A DNA stretch of 64,000 nt from Crambe crambe. Its lineage: Eukaryota > Porifera > Demospongiae > Poecilosclerida > Crambeidae. Position 1 is the stretch's first letter. Each line of letters starts with the position of its first letter. Location of the stretch: NCBI GenBank assembly GCA_963924555.1, contig OZ004594.1, forward strand, positions 806,001 to 870,000, written 5' to 3'. Positions 22,188-33,658 of the stretch are shown piece after piece. The notes under the pieces are model-generated. The model was not told where the DNA came from. It searched no databases and saw nothing but the letters and a program-made list of their open reading frames with translations. The position numbers and the translations under genes are program-made.

Positions 22188-23756
22188 CTAACTGCTAACA
22201 GGTTTATGCCTAACAAAGGGTTCGTGGAATAAGGCATGAAGTCGCTGTGCCTGTGGAAATCAGAATTTTAATAACAAAATTTGCATGATTCATGCAAACA
22301 ACACCTTTTGTGGACCCAGCCCTGGACAGAGAGTGAGGTCTTCCTTGGATGAATTAATAATCCCTTCCATTGTCTATATGCAATAACCATAAATCAATTC
22401 AAAAGGATCATGACAATAACAAACCTTGAATGTATTCAGGAGTGTGCCAGCATCAGTCTTGTTAATCTTCTTCACTGTTGTTAAACACTCAGTAACCTAC
22501 ATGAGAAAACAATTAGCCATGATTGCAGGGTTCTCCTCACAGTGTATAATGGATAGAGTGACAGCTGCTCACCCTAGAAGAGAAGTCACTGTCTATCCTT
22601 TCCTTGAGGATGTCAGGAGGTTTGTTTTCATATGCCTTGTAAGTCTCCAAGTAACGAGCAGCTTCTTCATAGCTGGGGGGGGGGGGGGGGGGGGAAGAAG
22701 GGGGAGGGGAGGGGGAAACGATAAAATCTTGACAGACCAACTGAGATACCAATAATAATACCTCCAAGCCACTATGAGTGTGAGGTCAGCCAATAGTGCA
22801 ATCTTTGCCAGTTCTTTCAGTGGTTTCTGGTTCTCACTCTGATTCAGGCATACACAAGATAAGTAAATCTAATCAAAAGCCTCTGATCTGAGAGTCTACA
22901 CTTCTTACGGTGTCCACGTGGACCAGGAGGACTCTGAGGGAGTACTGCCTTCCTAAGGATTTGAGTCGGTCGTGAATGTAGTTTGGATGGAGGGAGTGAT
23001 AGCGAATGCTACAGAAATATTTTTATAATTTTCCTTAAGTAGAATGGAGTTTGATGGATCAGGACCAATCCCCCTGTTTAAGGGGTTCTGCAAGTAGACT
23101 GGAATTTGATGGATATTGGAATGAGGGGGACGAAATTGTAACCCTGATTCTGCAAGTAGATATTGTCTACTGTGTAGTTACTTTTTTTAAGTGACATTCT
23201 TAAGCACTCTGCCATCACAACCATAACTATGTCATAGGGAGCAGAAAAACAGAGGCTGCTTCCCAAATGGATGTGGAGATGGCAAGAGGAAGGTGGTTAC
23301 CTTATATAGAGGGCACAGGTGGTTTTGCCAAGTTCAAAGTCTGGGACAATGTCTCCCACTTCCCATGATACGTTCCGTATGTACTTCATAAGAGGATTGC
23401 TCTTCTGGAAGAGAGTGGTTGACATGCATGATCAACAGATTGGGACTACATTCTACTTTACTTACTTGCATTGCATTTGCTATGATTGCATGAGGGTGGT
23501 ATGTTGCTGGTGTTGCTTTATTTTGATGGTTATCACTGCTGCTGCTACTGGCTCCCCCAGATTTGGATACACCAGCCCTTGATATCTTCACTGCAGGAGG
23601 TATGGCACCTTCACTGCATGAAATCTTTGGTAAATTTGGGCCTATTTTCTTTAAAGATTTTTCCTCAAAGAGAGAAGGCTTAGAGCTTGTCCTGATCCTG
23701 TTGGCTTCTTTTATTTCTGCGACAGATGGAATAGAAAACCCTTCATTCTTTTCCAT
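22188..23756 (-). CDS. ERCC1: ERCC1, DNA excision repair endonuclease subunit
   Basis: Eight exons keep phase: 23466-23756, 23301-23404, 22909-23008, 22762-22838, 22573-22672, 22425-22496, 22305-22373, 22188-22250, giving 291 aa (human about 297). The central domain contains [38 protein letters not shown] and [17 protein letters not shown]. The C-terminal tandem helix-hairpin-helix contains [11 protein letters not shown] and [10 protein letters not shown], which in the family binds XPF. Known role: the XPF-ERCC1 nuclease cuts 5' of lesions in nucleotide excision and crosslink repair; ERCC1 itself is the non-catalytic DNA-binding partner. The exon 5 acceptor has a run of about 18 C on the coding strand. 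It shares a 155-base promoter interval with BRF2. Units A and B carry decayed copies. Confidence 0.95.
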
Positions 23757-23911
23757 ACTCAAGTGTAAATGCTGACTCAGCAAACAATTTAGAGTGTTAA
23801 AGTTCAAATGACGTAGTCTATACACTGGCGGCGCCGCCGACTTACAGCTAGCTTAGAGCATGGCAGCATAATCTAATGATGGCAGCATAATCTATGATGG
23901 CAGCATAATCT
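23757..23911. promoter_or_regulatory. Bidirectional promoter between ERCC1 and BRF2
   Basis: Only 155 bases separate the two divergent start codons. The interval contains the perfect palindrome GGCGGCGCCGCC (23827-23838) and four near-copies of ATGATGGCAGCATAATCT (about 23860-23921). The last copy includes the BRF2 start codon. The ATGGC cores resemble YY1-type sites found at start regions of many housekeeping genes; binding is inference. Confidence 0.6.
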
Positions 23912-25980
23912 ATGATGGCAGAAGATGGAGACGGTGGAAGTGGCAGCTGTAGTGAATGTGCCAGCAATACTTGGGAATATGAAGACCATGGAGGCCAGTC
24001 TTTACAGGCAATGCTTAATAGGAATCTCGATCTTCAGAACCTTTATACCTTTTCTCCTTTAATAGGTGTGCACAAGTTGTGGGAAATGCAAGGATCTGGT
24101 ATCATATGAAGCTGAAGAAAGCTTTGGCTGTGGCTCTGGATATGCTTAGTGAGAGATGGTAACATAGTTGTACTACTTTGACTACATCAGAATGGCTGAC
24201 ATTCCACATGCTTTGCTCACATCACTTGCACACACTCTAGTCCTGAAGGACCGACTAGTCAAGGGAAGTTTCATGTCCCCAAAGATGCTAGCGAAGAAAA
24301 GAAAGTCTGTCTCGTGGGACCCATCCCTGAATTAGTTTCTTTCATTGGTGTTTGCTTCTTTTTTTAGAGGAAGTTCGTGAAGTTGATTCGGGATGCTGCT
24401 GCCAAGGTGCACCTTTCAAAGCCGAGTGTGGATATAGTGAGTATAATATATAGTTTTTATAAAGAAGACTGTACCTTTACAATCTCTCTCTCTCTCTCTC
24501 TAGTGTGTGTTGGAAGGAAAGCAGTTGATGGCAGAGAATCTGGAGCTCGGACATAGCATGAAGAAATACGCAGCTGGGTAAGTGTGCTTGGTGGGTGTGG
24601 TTAGCAGGTGTGGTTTTAACAATAAGATACTTGTCACCAGAATTGTGTTCATGGAATTGAGGAAGACAACACCTTTCACCTATCAGAAATTTGCAGTAAG
24701 TTTATTTATTTTTATTAATGCCTTTTGTTCCATTTTGCCACCTCTTGTTGCTAGGATCAAGTTAATATAAAAAAGACAATTCTCGGTAGAATAGTGAAGA
24801 AGCTGCAGGCAAAAAGAATAAAGGAGAAACGGGCCTGTCAAGTATTGAATGAAGAAGAGGTTGCAGTCCCTTTTGAAGCTCGTATGCAGGACATTCTTGA
24901 CAGAGTGTCGTCGATTCAGCTGTCAGTGCAGAAGAAGAGGAACATAAAGAGACTAGCTTGCGAGTTGAGTGGAAATGCTCCCTCTCTGATTTTTACATCA
25001 CTTCATTTGTTTTTACCTGTAGCCTGAAAGAGCTTTGCTCTGATTCTCCCATCAATGGCTCTTTGATGTCAGTTTGTCTTAAGCATATATAAACATTGTG
25101 TTAGTTACGTGTCCTTCTCCTTTCTTTAGAAAAGATGGCCACACGTCAGACTATGCCTACTTCACTCTGGCTCTCACCACTCTTGAGCAACAGAAAGAGG
25201 TGGGGTATTTAACGTTAGCTAGCACTCATGAAAGAAGATCCACACCACTAAAATCACTTCCCCTGTATCGTAATTAGGAAAAAAAAATTCTGACTGCACT
25301 CTCAAAGGATGCTGAAATTCCTTTTCCAACGTTTCTCAATGTAAGTCTTATGTTTTTCCAGTAATGGGTACACTGTCGGTCCTGGTCCCTGGCATGAGCA
25401 GCAGACATTGACGTACTGGAATTTTTTTTTTTTTTTTTTTTTTCCTCCCAGAGAATTCTGCAAATCAGGAACATTCTAGTGAAGTTGGCAAAGAAGCTTC
25501 CTTGTCTTGGTAGGCAATGAAGTAATAAGTTTTACACTCTTTATGTGTGACTTGATCTATCCCTCTCCTAGAGCACATAGCAGAAGAAATAACAAGCCGT
25601 ACTGTTCAGAGGTACATAATGACAATTATCCGTAACAAAATCTTCCTACTGAAAGGAACAGACCGCTTTCTGTAAGCTGAACTCTTGAACTATGGCAACC
25701 ATTACCATGGTGACTGATTATTATCTATAGTATAGCTGATTCAGCAGGAGATGGGAAAGAGGAGTCCCCTAGTTTTCTCTCTTCTGCTGTTAACTCCTGG
25801 AATGGGCAGGAAGCACCAGAAGACGAAGGAACCTTAAGTGATTTGGATCCAGAGATCGAAGAGTACATTGCATCAGAGAGTGAGGTGGGTGGGTATGTGC
25901 CCTTAACATTAATGTGTACACAATGGCACGATTCTTTTCAGGTTGAGAGGAAAGAGGAAATGGTTCGGAAGATGTCATGA
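23912..25980 (+). CDS. BRF2: BRF2, TFIIB-related factor of Pol III TFIIIB
   Basis: Exons assembled by eye cover a TFIIB-type zinc ribbon (CSEC near the start and CTSCGKC at about 24070) and a first cyclin-like fold (FVKLIRDAAAKVHLSKPSVD, and PFTYQKFADQVNIKKTILGR at about 24690-24790). The second fold contains YFTLALTTLEQQKE, DAEIPFPTFLNRILQIRN and LAKKLPCL. The acidic tail has LSDLDPEIEEYIASE, matching the C-terminal motif of BRF2. Start at 23912 or 23915; stop at 25978-25980. Known role: BRF2 replaces BRF1 in TFIIIB at gene-external promoters such as U6. Borders of exons 1-3 (23912-24370) are uncertain. An A/T run at 25421-25443 lies in an intron. Confidence 0.75.
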
Positions 25981-26149
25981 AACTTTTTCTTTGTCCTCCA
26001 GACTAACATTTACAACTGATAGCCTCAGGGCATGCATGAGGAGGAAGAAAGCATGCAGCTATTATTATCATCATCACAAATCAACAACTCTTATTTGAAT
26101 AGAGTAAAATTTCATTGACCTCATTCTTTTGCAGTTGTACAGTAGAGTA

Positions 26150-28020
26150 TTTAAAAGGTTCCTCCTCTTCCCCTTTTCAATCACCTTCTCCATCACTCAA
26201 ATCCACATTGGTTCCAAATAAGATGTACTTGGAGTCACCCTCAGTCCCGTCCAAGTCAGGTTCAGGTCCCTGGGAAGCTGACAAAGCAGGAGGAACACTA
26301 AAAATATCCATCCTGTTTGTTTTTTGTTTTTTTTATCTAGCTTACTTTCTAGGAGGTATCTCTTCAAAAAAGCATGGCAGATCTTCATGTTGGTTTTGTG
26401 GGCATTAGTGTGATCCAGATATGACCTTCCCCAGTGTGGCATGACTGACATCACAAAGGGAACATCATTCTGAGTTTCATGATTTGCACCCCTGCATGCA
26501 ACAATTTTTCAAATCTCAAATTCATTGCTTCTAAACCTGTCCCCATTACTTCAATGTAAGGATTTTGCACGGTGATATTCCATTAGCATCGGGTGGCTTG
26601 GTCAAGGACATCATCTTCTTGATGTTTTCCTTCCACTGGAAGTCGTAATAACTGTTGATGAAGTAGAGAGGTTGAGTCACACTGGATGGATTCTCGTAAA
26701 TGTCCTTATCTATTGGTACCATCCAACAATCTAACGCCATACCACATCTATGATAGTGACAACTATAACGATAGAGTTTAACAGTTTAACATATTTACTG
26801 ACTTGAATCTGGTGTCCTCTGAGAGTGACTGGACTGTTGTGGCCCCTCCAAAGGAGTGACCCATAATGGCTGCTGTAGCAACGTCCAAACGACCTTTGAA
26901 CTGCTTGAAGTCAAAACTACCTCCCAGCATGTTGTTGATTTCTGCTCCTTCATTCAACAAGTAGAGAACATCCAAAGACTTCCTTGCATCATCAGCACGT
27001 TGCTTGACCTTTAGAAAGGAGGATAATTCAGTTCCAAGTTTGGAGGTTTTTTAGAGTCAACTCACTTGTTCATTTCTCTCGGGGAAATCTCTGTCTGATT
27101 GCAGATCCAGCTCATTAGAAGGATGGCGGTATTCAATCCACTTATCCTGCAACTCTCCCTCCTTCCCCCCTGGCTTGGGAACTCTCTGCAATGTCACACA
27201 AGCTGACTCATCCCTAGGATGCAGTACACATCGCATAACTCATCCCTAGGATGCAGTACACATCGCATAACTCATCCCTAGGATGCAGTACACATCGCAT
27301 AACTCATCCCTAGGATGCAGTACACATCGCATAACTCATCCCTAGGATGCAGTACACATCGCATAACTCATCCCTAGGATGCAGTACACATCGCATAAGG
27401 TGATTAATAACTGATGGTGTGCTAGTGTTTACCTGTGTTCAACGCAGGCTACCACATAGCCATGGGAAGTCAGGTCACAGGCTATAGCACTATTGTTAGT
27501 ACGTACAGCCCCAAGACCATGGGAGAACACTATGACCGGGAAAGTGGGATGAGCTTCATCAGAACCTACATCCAGATATCAGGTCCATGATAGTACTTCA
27601 TGAGCCAACTCGTTGTCTTACCTCCAAGCTGCAGCAAGGGAGCTCCTTCCAATGCTGGTACTTTAGGACCTATTTTGAAATTCACTTGGTATTTGTAACC
27701 AACTCCAGCTCTTCTGCGTTCAACTAACTTGAAAATGTTTTGAATAAGCCTGACATTAATTGTGGGAAGTTTGAATGAACACTGTAATATCCCTCGATAT
27801 ATTTTGGTTGAGGATGCCACAAGCTGTAAGGGTAGCCTGCCTCTGGTGTGGCATCTGTAGGATAGTGGAGGCGAAGTATCAGATCTCCTTTATCATCTCC
27901 CTCCAGCCGGTGCATCAGATCCGCACAACCCACTCTGTACTGCCCTGAGGGAGCAGGGATTCCTGGACCCTTGAGAATACCAGCATTCCTCTTCCAACCT
28001 TCTTGTACCGCATTAGCCAT
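26150..28020 (-). CDS. Platelet-activating factor acetylhydrolase (PLA2G7/PAFAH2-like), possible frameshift
   Basis: Exons: 27622-28020, 27433-27565, 27066-27183, 26803-27008, 26571-26747 and a last coding part from 26491 down to about 26160-26200. The serine hydrolase fold shows VIVFSHGLG (oxyanion region), the nucleophile Ser in GHSFGGATT, Asp in GMALDCWMVP and His in GANHETQND, the three catalytic residues of PF03403 enzymes, which hydrolyse PAF and oxidised phospholipids. No signal peptide is seen, so a cytosolic form is likelier. Exon 1 does not keep frame: the reading before about 27760 (YYSVHSNFPQ) and after about 27740 (LVERRRAGVGY) differ by one base. This is a real lesion, an assembly indel or a missed micro-intron. 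The C-terminus after LLES is unresolved. Confidence 0.8.
27205..27396. repeat. 32-bp minisatellite, 6 copies
   Basis: The unit containing ACTCATCCCTAGGATGCAGT repeats exactly every 32 bases within an intron of the PAF-acetylhydrolase gene. Copies are identical, which indicates recent expansion or assembly of a homogeneous array. Confidence 0.95.
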
Positions 28021-28105
28021 AGTATATCACAGCTAGCTAGCTTGTGGAAGGACATGACATCACTCACACAGGTCAAAGTGTGTCTATCTATTGACTATTG
28101 ATATA

Positions 28106-29084
28106 GAGTAACGGAGGTAGTAAACGGACAGTTAACAAAGTTGTGGTTTTTCCCGGCGGGTTAGCGAGTGCAAGGAAGATTGCAGGGGGGCTTTGGATAG
28201 CTATGGGCCTACCTCGCTCTATCCAGGCAGGAAGCTAAGCAAGTCCTATTATGCTGATTTCTGGGAGAGATTTAGAGTAGGCGCCTACTGGAGGCAGTTA
28301 ACGGACAATAGAGGCAGTTGGCGGACAGCTCTTAAAATGAAGGTAAAATGGCTGCACATGTGCTTATTATTGTAAGAAATGATAATGATAATGATAATAG
28401 AAGATAACATGATTCAGTTTCTTCTTCTATCATTAACACAGGAGATGGTCCAGGACTTGAAACTTGCTTAACCTTCAAGCTGGAGTGATCATGTACCATG
28501 CTCTTTGGTATACAATATTTTGCTGCTGCTTCTCTGACAGACACCTTCCCCTCTCTAACTTCCTCTGCAGCTCTCTCCAGATCTTCGGATTTCCAATTTC
28601 TCCGCTTCCTTGCTGTTGCCATGGCCTATTATAAAGATCATTACCCATTATTATTCACTGTCCAGTAACTGCCTCCACAATAAGAATCCATTTACGCCAA
28701 AATTGTTGATACTGTGTCAGTCATGTTATTTTATGAAGGGTACATTTGGAAAGAGCAATAAATTTGCTCTTTATTGATATATAATGTTTTGTGTTTACAT
28801 GTAGTTTTTGTTTACTATGTGCAGTTATAAAGTTGGTTTTTCTTACAGTCATTTTTTCCATGCCTCATTATTTGACCGAGATACTAACTATGATCATTCA
28901 AAGCAAAAATTGAGCAGGAAAAAACTACGCAAATTTACTGAATTAGCTGTAGATTCTTACTCTTAAAAAATCACTACTGTCAGCAAAATTTGAAATCTCC
29001 CGCCTAATTGGTACCAATTTTACCATGGGTCAAAGTCTAAAGTGTCCGTAAACTACCGCTGTCCGTAAACTCCCATCGCTACTC
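28106..29084. mobile_element. Pogo/Tc1-mariner-type element, 979 bp, TA target duplication
   Basis: TA at 28104-28105 and 29085-29086 flanks imperfect inverted ends: GAGTAACGGAGGTAGTAAAC on the left and GAGTAGCGATGGGAGTTTAC on the right read from the other strand. Extra subterminal copies of GTAAACGGACAG and ACGGACAATAGAGGCAGTTG occur on the left. The only coding relic is an N-terminal psq/CENP-B type helix-turn-helix on the minus strand. The DDE catalytic domain is missing, so the element is non-autonomous. Confidence 0.75.
28440..28622 (-). pseudogene. Pogo-type transposase relic (HTH_psq domain only)
   Basis: From the ATG at 28622 the frame reads about 60 residues including RKRRNWKSEDLERAAEEV, VSVREAAAKYCIPKSMVHDH and GPSPVLMIEEET. 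This is the usual N-terminal DNA-binding helix-turn-helix of Tigger/pogo transposases followed by the start of the second one. The frame then runs into unrelated sequence with no catalytic domain. Confidence 0.75.
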
Positions 29085-29430
29085 TACTCTGGCTTCCTCA
29101 TAGCCCCCTTTATTAGCTAAGATAGTTCTAGCCCCACCCACCCTTCATGCAGGCGCTGATAGCCTCAGGCATGGATGCAAGGTAGTGTTGTCAACTATGT
29201 GCTTGATTTGGCTCATCACACAACTCTGTTGGCTGAATTGGTTTTTCCTAGGCTCCCCCATATGCGCATCCGGCCGGCAGCTTGATGCGCACGCGCATTA
29301 TATAGGCATGCCCAGCCCACACCATACTTCAGTCATATATGCTTCAGTGCTGGAAGTCGCACGTTTCCCTAAAAAATTTCTAGAGGAGTGTAAGTGGTAT
29401 TGCTGAGAAGGGAAGAAGAGCACAAAAACA
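29085..29430 (+). promoter_or_regulatory. Upstream region of the PLP/M6 gene with TATA-like box
   Basis: A GC-alternating stretch (GATGCGCACGCGCATTATAT, 29283-29302) includes the TATA-like ATTATATAGG, about 130 bases before the start codon. No coding exon is seen in this interval. Promoter use is inferred from position. Confidence 0.4.
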
Positions 29431-31048
29431 ATGGGATGCGATTGTAAGTCTAGAAACGTTAGGTATTAAATCCTATTCTTAGCTCGTGAATATCATATTT
29501 AACAGCTGATTGGCTACAGTTAACGCCTTGCAAGGATTAATAGACCTTGTATGAGAACAAAGTGGTCTAGTAATGAAGAGAGAGAGAGAGAGAGAGCTAA
29601 GTTGCTAGCTAGCAGGCTTGAATTCAGTCGGCAATTGGGCACGATTCATCTGCATGATCTTGGCAAGCCTATCAGACTAGCTGTGATATCATGCATTTGA
29701 ATCACAGGTGGGGCTTTTTTTAAGTTCTTTTCTCTCTTTAGCAATGTAGTGTTGTGGCCGTGGGGAGATGTTTGCATCAAGGCCTAGCTATAGATTCCTG
29801 CCCAAACCTAACATGCCACTCCCACTAATAAACTCTTAGGAGGTCGCATGATTCACCTTCTAGAAGACCACATCAGTCGAGAGAAGCTCAGAAGTTAATT
29901 ATTATTTATTTAGCATCTTATGAAAACATTACAGAATGCTTATCGTTGTTGACACACTCTCTCTCTGTAGGTGAGGAGTGTTGTAAGAATTGCTGCTATA
30001 GCACTCCCTTCCTCTCCTTGAGTGTAACAGGTTTCACTGGTGTGGGATTGGTCGGTTTCACTCTCTCTGGTCTCTATGGCGTTGGGAAGATGAATGAAGT
30101 CACTCACCTGCAAAATGGGTACGAATATTGGAGAAAACAGCAGTAGTAAAGAAGGAACTTAGATTAATGGTGTTCAAACAACAGAAGTATGGAGAATACT
30201 GCATATAGCTAAGTATAAGGGTGTGTAGCCTGGGAAACTTTTGAAGTGCCAAGGCCAGCTGCATGTGTTGTAAGGAAGTGTGACAAACAGTGTTCCAGCT
30301 GTAGTAAAGGATGTTCACACTTTAAGGAAGTGGGGGTTCACTAGATCAAGGAAAGGGTGTCCACTCTTTAAGGGTACTGAGATACCGATGTACTGCATTT
30401 AAAACTTGAGCTACTCACTGGTATTAACTCTTCTCTGCCACCAGAACCGTACTGATGGCTCCCGTGGTGAGTGCTGCAGTGGTGATGACCATCCTCCCTC
30501 TCTTCCTTGTGACCTTCATGGCTTACTGCATAACTGGTTACATCCGTGATATTCTCTTTCAATCCACGGTCAAGACTTGCATCGGCTCTTCTTGCTGGAA
30601 CATGAGCGTGAGTCAGCAGTGATTCCTGAATTCAGGGGGTGCAGCGGGAACCCTTAAATGTGGACTCCATGAAAAGCAAAGGGGATCTCCTTGCAATAAT
30701 ATGTTAATTCACCTTTCTTATTTCTGGTCCCAGAAGTGTCCATTTTTAAAAGTTCCACTCTATAATATATTATTGTACTCAATTGGGACACGCTATAGAG
30801 ATTGTGCTATGGCGAACAATTCAACTGTAGTTAATTTTGGGACATACTCTGTTTTTGTGGTAATATTCCTAAGAGTTTCAATTACATGAAAAGCAATAAT
30901 AAATTTGTATCAAAACAATACTATGATATTGGGCTACTGTTATTTTGAAAGCAAGAACTCGTCCCAAAACCACCCCCCAATACTGTTAAGGGTACCGAGA
31001 GTTTTAGTCCATACAGTGATAGCTTCAGGCTAGACAGTCCATACATGT

Positions 31049-31098
<50 letters not shown>

Positions 31099-33373
31099 AG
31101 GCCAGGCTGGATAGTCTATACACAACAAATGCTGGAAGACGAAACATTTTCAAGACCTGCCAACCCTGCTTTGCTCTGTGATCAATAACCTGATGCATAC
31201 ACTCATAGCCACACACATATTTTGACTGGGTGGCTTGAGACCAAGACTTTGATCTGCTTAGCACCATGGGTGATACATGTCTGTCCAAATGGAGTTGTGG
31301 TGTGTATAGAACAGAGCAATAATCTATTTAGAAACACACATACAGGGCCCATCCCAGTACAGTATTGTATACATAGATAAGGAGTGGCGCTTAAAAGCAA
31401 AAGTGTTAAGGCTGTTGACCCTGTTAGTTTGTAGTGGCTGTCTGATTACATTTCTGCAACACACTTCAGGGACCAGTATTCTCAGAGAAATTATTACCTG
31501 GCAGCTTCTTATGATTTGGAGAATGTCATAGTTCACAAAAACAAGTTTTTGTTGTTTTTTTTGTTCGTTTGTTTGTTGTTGTTATTGTTGACTTACAACT
31601 ATGAGGAACCCCTACCCTTATCACTTACATCCTTGATAAATACAGGTACTTCGACATACTACAACTATGAGGAACCCCTACCCTTATTACTTACACCCTT
31701 GATAAATAGAGGTACTTCAACATATTACAACTAGTTTGCTGTGTGCATGCAGATACAGCGTTGCTACGGCAGCATTTATTACTAGAAAGAGAGTAAACAA
31801 CCATTTTATGGAAGTGGTCTGTTGTAACTGTTATCCTAATGCCAGATGAAGGGAAAGATAGTGAAAAGTACAAAGATGATAGTGTATACTACGAACTGAT
31901 CTCCCAAAATTTTCCATCTGAGGGTTGTGATGGTGGTTTTTTTTTTTCTTTGGGATAATCCATAAGTTGATGGTTCCACACATACTCCAGTCAAGTCCCC
32001 AAAGTTGTAGATGACGTCCACACTGCTACCTCATATCTTTGCTTGTAGGCATGAGGCTTAGCATTGTTTAATACAGCTGCAATCAATCCCAAGAGGTTAG
32101 CTAGCTAGATCTAATCATTATGCTGTCAGTGAATGGTTGCCTCTATTCATGGCTACACATTACAACATCACTACCAGTTAGAACAATGCTGTTATTATTC
32201 TCTGTTGGTTCCTGGAAGGGATCATACACTGCTTATTAACTGACCTTTGATGAGTCTAGTGCTACGTCTAGCAAAAAGACTTTGACTATGTTTCCAAATC
32301 TGTGTACGCTCAAATCTGGTGATACTAGTTCCCCTACTAAACACTTACCCAATTACTACATACAGTGGAGCCTTCAAATACTTGAGACCCAGTTCTTTTG
32401 TCCTCTAATTCTTTTGAACTTCCAAAATAAAATAATTTGAGACCCATCTTGAACAGATGTTGTCCTCTTTTGGAGGTTATTTTGTATATACAAAGGTAGT
32501 CCCTTTGTTGAGAGCTTTCTGGAATGTCCTTTTTCTTATCTTGATGATCTACAATATGCAGCTGCTGCTGATTGTGCTTGGCTACATTTTGTTGTGGTTG
32601 CTACTGAGTGTGGGGTTCAGCGGTGTGATGGTGTACTATGTGCAGGCACGTGTTGTCTGTGCACAGAGAGATGCCGAGGTGATGGTCAACTCGTCACCGG
32701 GCACTGCCTCCACCTGTCTCACTTATGTGGACAACAGTAAGTCTACCCTGTATGATCATTGTAGTCTGAGATATTAATGAATAATTAGAACAGGGGAGGG
32801 AGGGAGGGAGGGGGAACAGGGGAGGGAGGGAAAGGGAACAGGGGAGGGAGGGAAAGGGAACAGGGGAGGGAGGGAGGAAAAGGGAACAGGGGAGGGAGGG
32901 AGGGAGAATGGGTGAGAGGGACTGGGGAACAGGGGAGGGAGGAAAATTTCTCTTATAATGTTCAATAATTATTATTACACAGACTTCAACTACTTCCCCA
33001 TATGTGATGATGATTTGAGAGGACTTTGCAGTAATGTAAGTACTTCCCTCACATCACATGATAGAGTCACATGATAGACCAATCTTCCCCTTACACTGTT
33101 CAGGGTCTATCAGCTGGCCTGGCTTTCTCAATTTCTCTGGTCTTTGCTCTCTTAGTTGTCTTTGGACTGGTAAGTTAATGAATAGGGTTTACCTTAGTAA
33201 CAAGGTTCCCATAGATAAATAACCGGGAGAGTTTTTAAAATCCATTGCATTCCTTCCCACACCTGTAGATTGTACTTTTGATGGTTCAGACTTCAAACTA
33301 CATCAGCGCCAGGGATCACATTGATTACAGAGAAAATACTCGTTCAGAGTACGACATGAAGAGAGTGCGCTGA
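29431..33373 (+). CDS. PLP/M6 (myelin proteolipid) family four-span membrane protein
   Basis: Seven exons keep phase: 29431-29443, 29971-30118, 30445-30607, 32562-32736, 32983-33035, 33104-33169, 33269-33373, giving 240 aa (human M6/PLP about 277). The N-terminus MGCDCEECCKNCC is Cys-rich like the palmitoylated start of PLP. Membrane spans lie at about 17-41, 56-84, 109-134 and 175-203. The cytoplasmic loop GYIRDILFQSTVKTC resembles the M6 segment after span 2. The large extracellular loop has four cysteines (141, 160, 174, 182), as in PLP, where they form two disulfides; the last pair is 8 apart as in PLP1. Family role: tetraspan adhesion and membrane-organising proteins. A partial dead copy lies at 1-820. 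Intron 3 is 1.95 kb and repeat-rich. Confidence 0.88.
30608..32561. other. Intron 3 of the PLP/M6 gene
   Basis: No gene is seen in this long intron. It contains a GA microsatellite (31050-31095) and a tandem duplication of about 66 bases (31599-31732, unit with CAACTATGAGGAACCCCTAC). From 32092 onward it holds the sequence also found at 1-507. Confidence 0.6.
31050..31095. repeat. GA microsatellite
   Basis: An uninterrupted AG/GA run of about 46 bases within intron 3 of the PLP/M6 gene. Confidence 0.95.
32092..32946 (+). repeat. Source segment of the 1-820 duplication
   Basis: This part of the PLP/M6 gene (end of intron 3, exon 4, intron 4 G-rich tract) is the intact counterpart of window positions 1-820. 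Homology stops within GGAAAATT near 32946; at 818 the copy continues as AGAGGAGATGATG of the Death exon. The G-rich tract at 32790-32945 is longer here than in the copy. Confidence 0.85.
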
Positions 33374-33658
33374 TGACGAGAGCTGTACGTAGCAATACTC
33401 ACAGGCAAGTGAACTCACTTCACTTCCCTTATCACATACTTAATATTTTGACCCTCTCATCACCAAATAACTTGCAGCATTTTCATGTGTGTGTTGTGTA
33501 TCTTCACTCTTTTGCTTATTCATCAATCATCACATGTACATACACAAATCCTTTCCTGAAAGTTTTTTTTTTGACTGTTTTTGTATTTGTTTTGTTTAGA
33601 ATTTTTTTCTCTTTTTCCTGAACACATTAATGAATAAAGCTACTGAATGTTTATTATT
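33374..33658. other. Convergent spacer between PLP/M6 and POP7
   Basis: 285 bases of AT-rich sequence with AATAAA at about 33634, fitting the polyadenylation signal of the PLP/M6 gene. No gene is seen. Confidence 0.6.

Noticed and set aside
23757-23825. ERCC1 start upstream of 23756
   Set aside because: The longer open frame starts at a non-ATG codon. The first ATG in frame with the conserved exon is at 23756.
28229-28270. 5S rRNA-derived sequence (GGAAGCTAAGCA followed by TGGGAGA)
   Set aside because: It matches the box A region exactly for 12 bases, but the spacing to the next motif is five bases short and the remainder does not match. It lies inside the pogo element.
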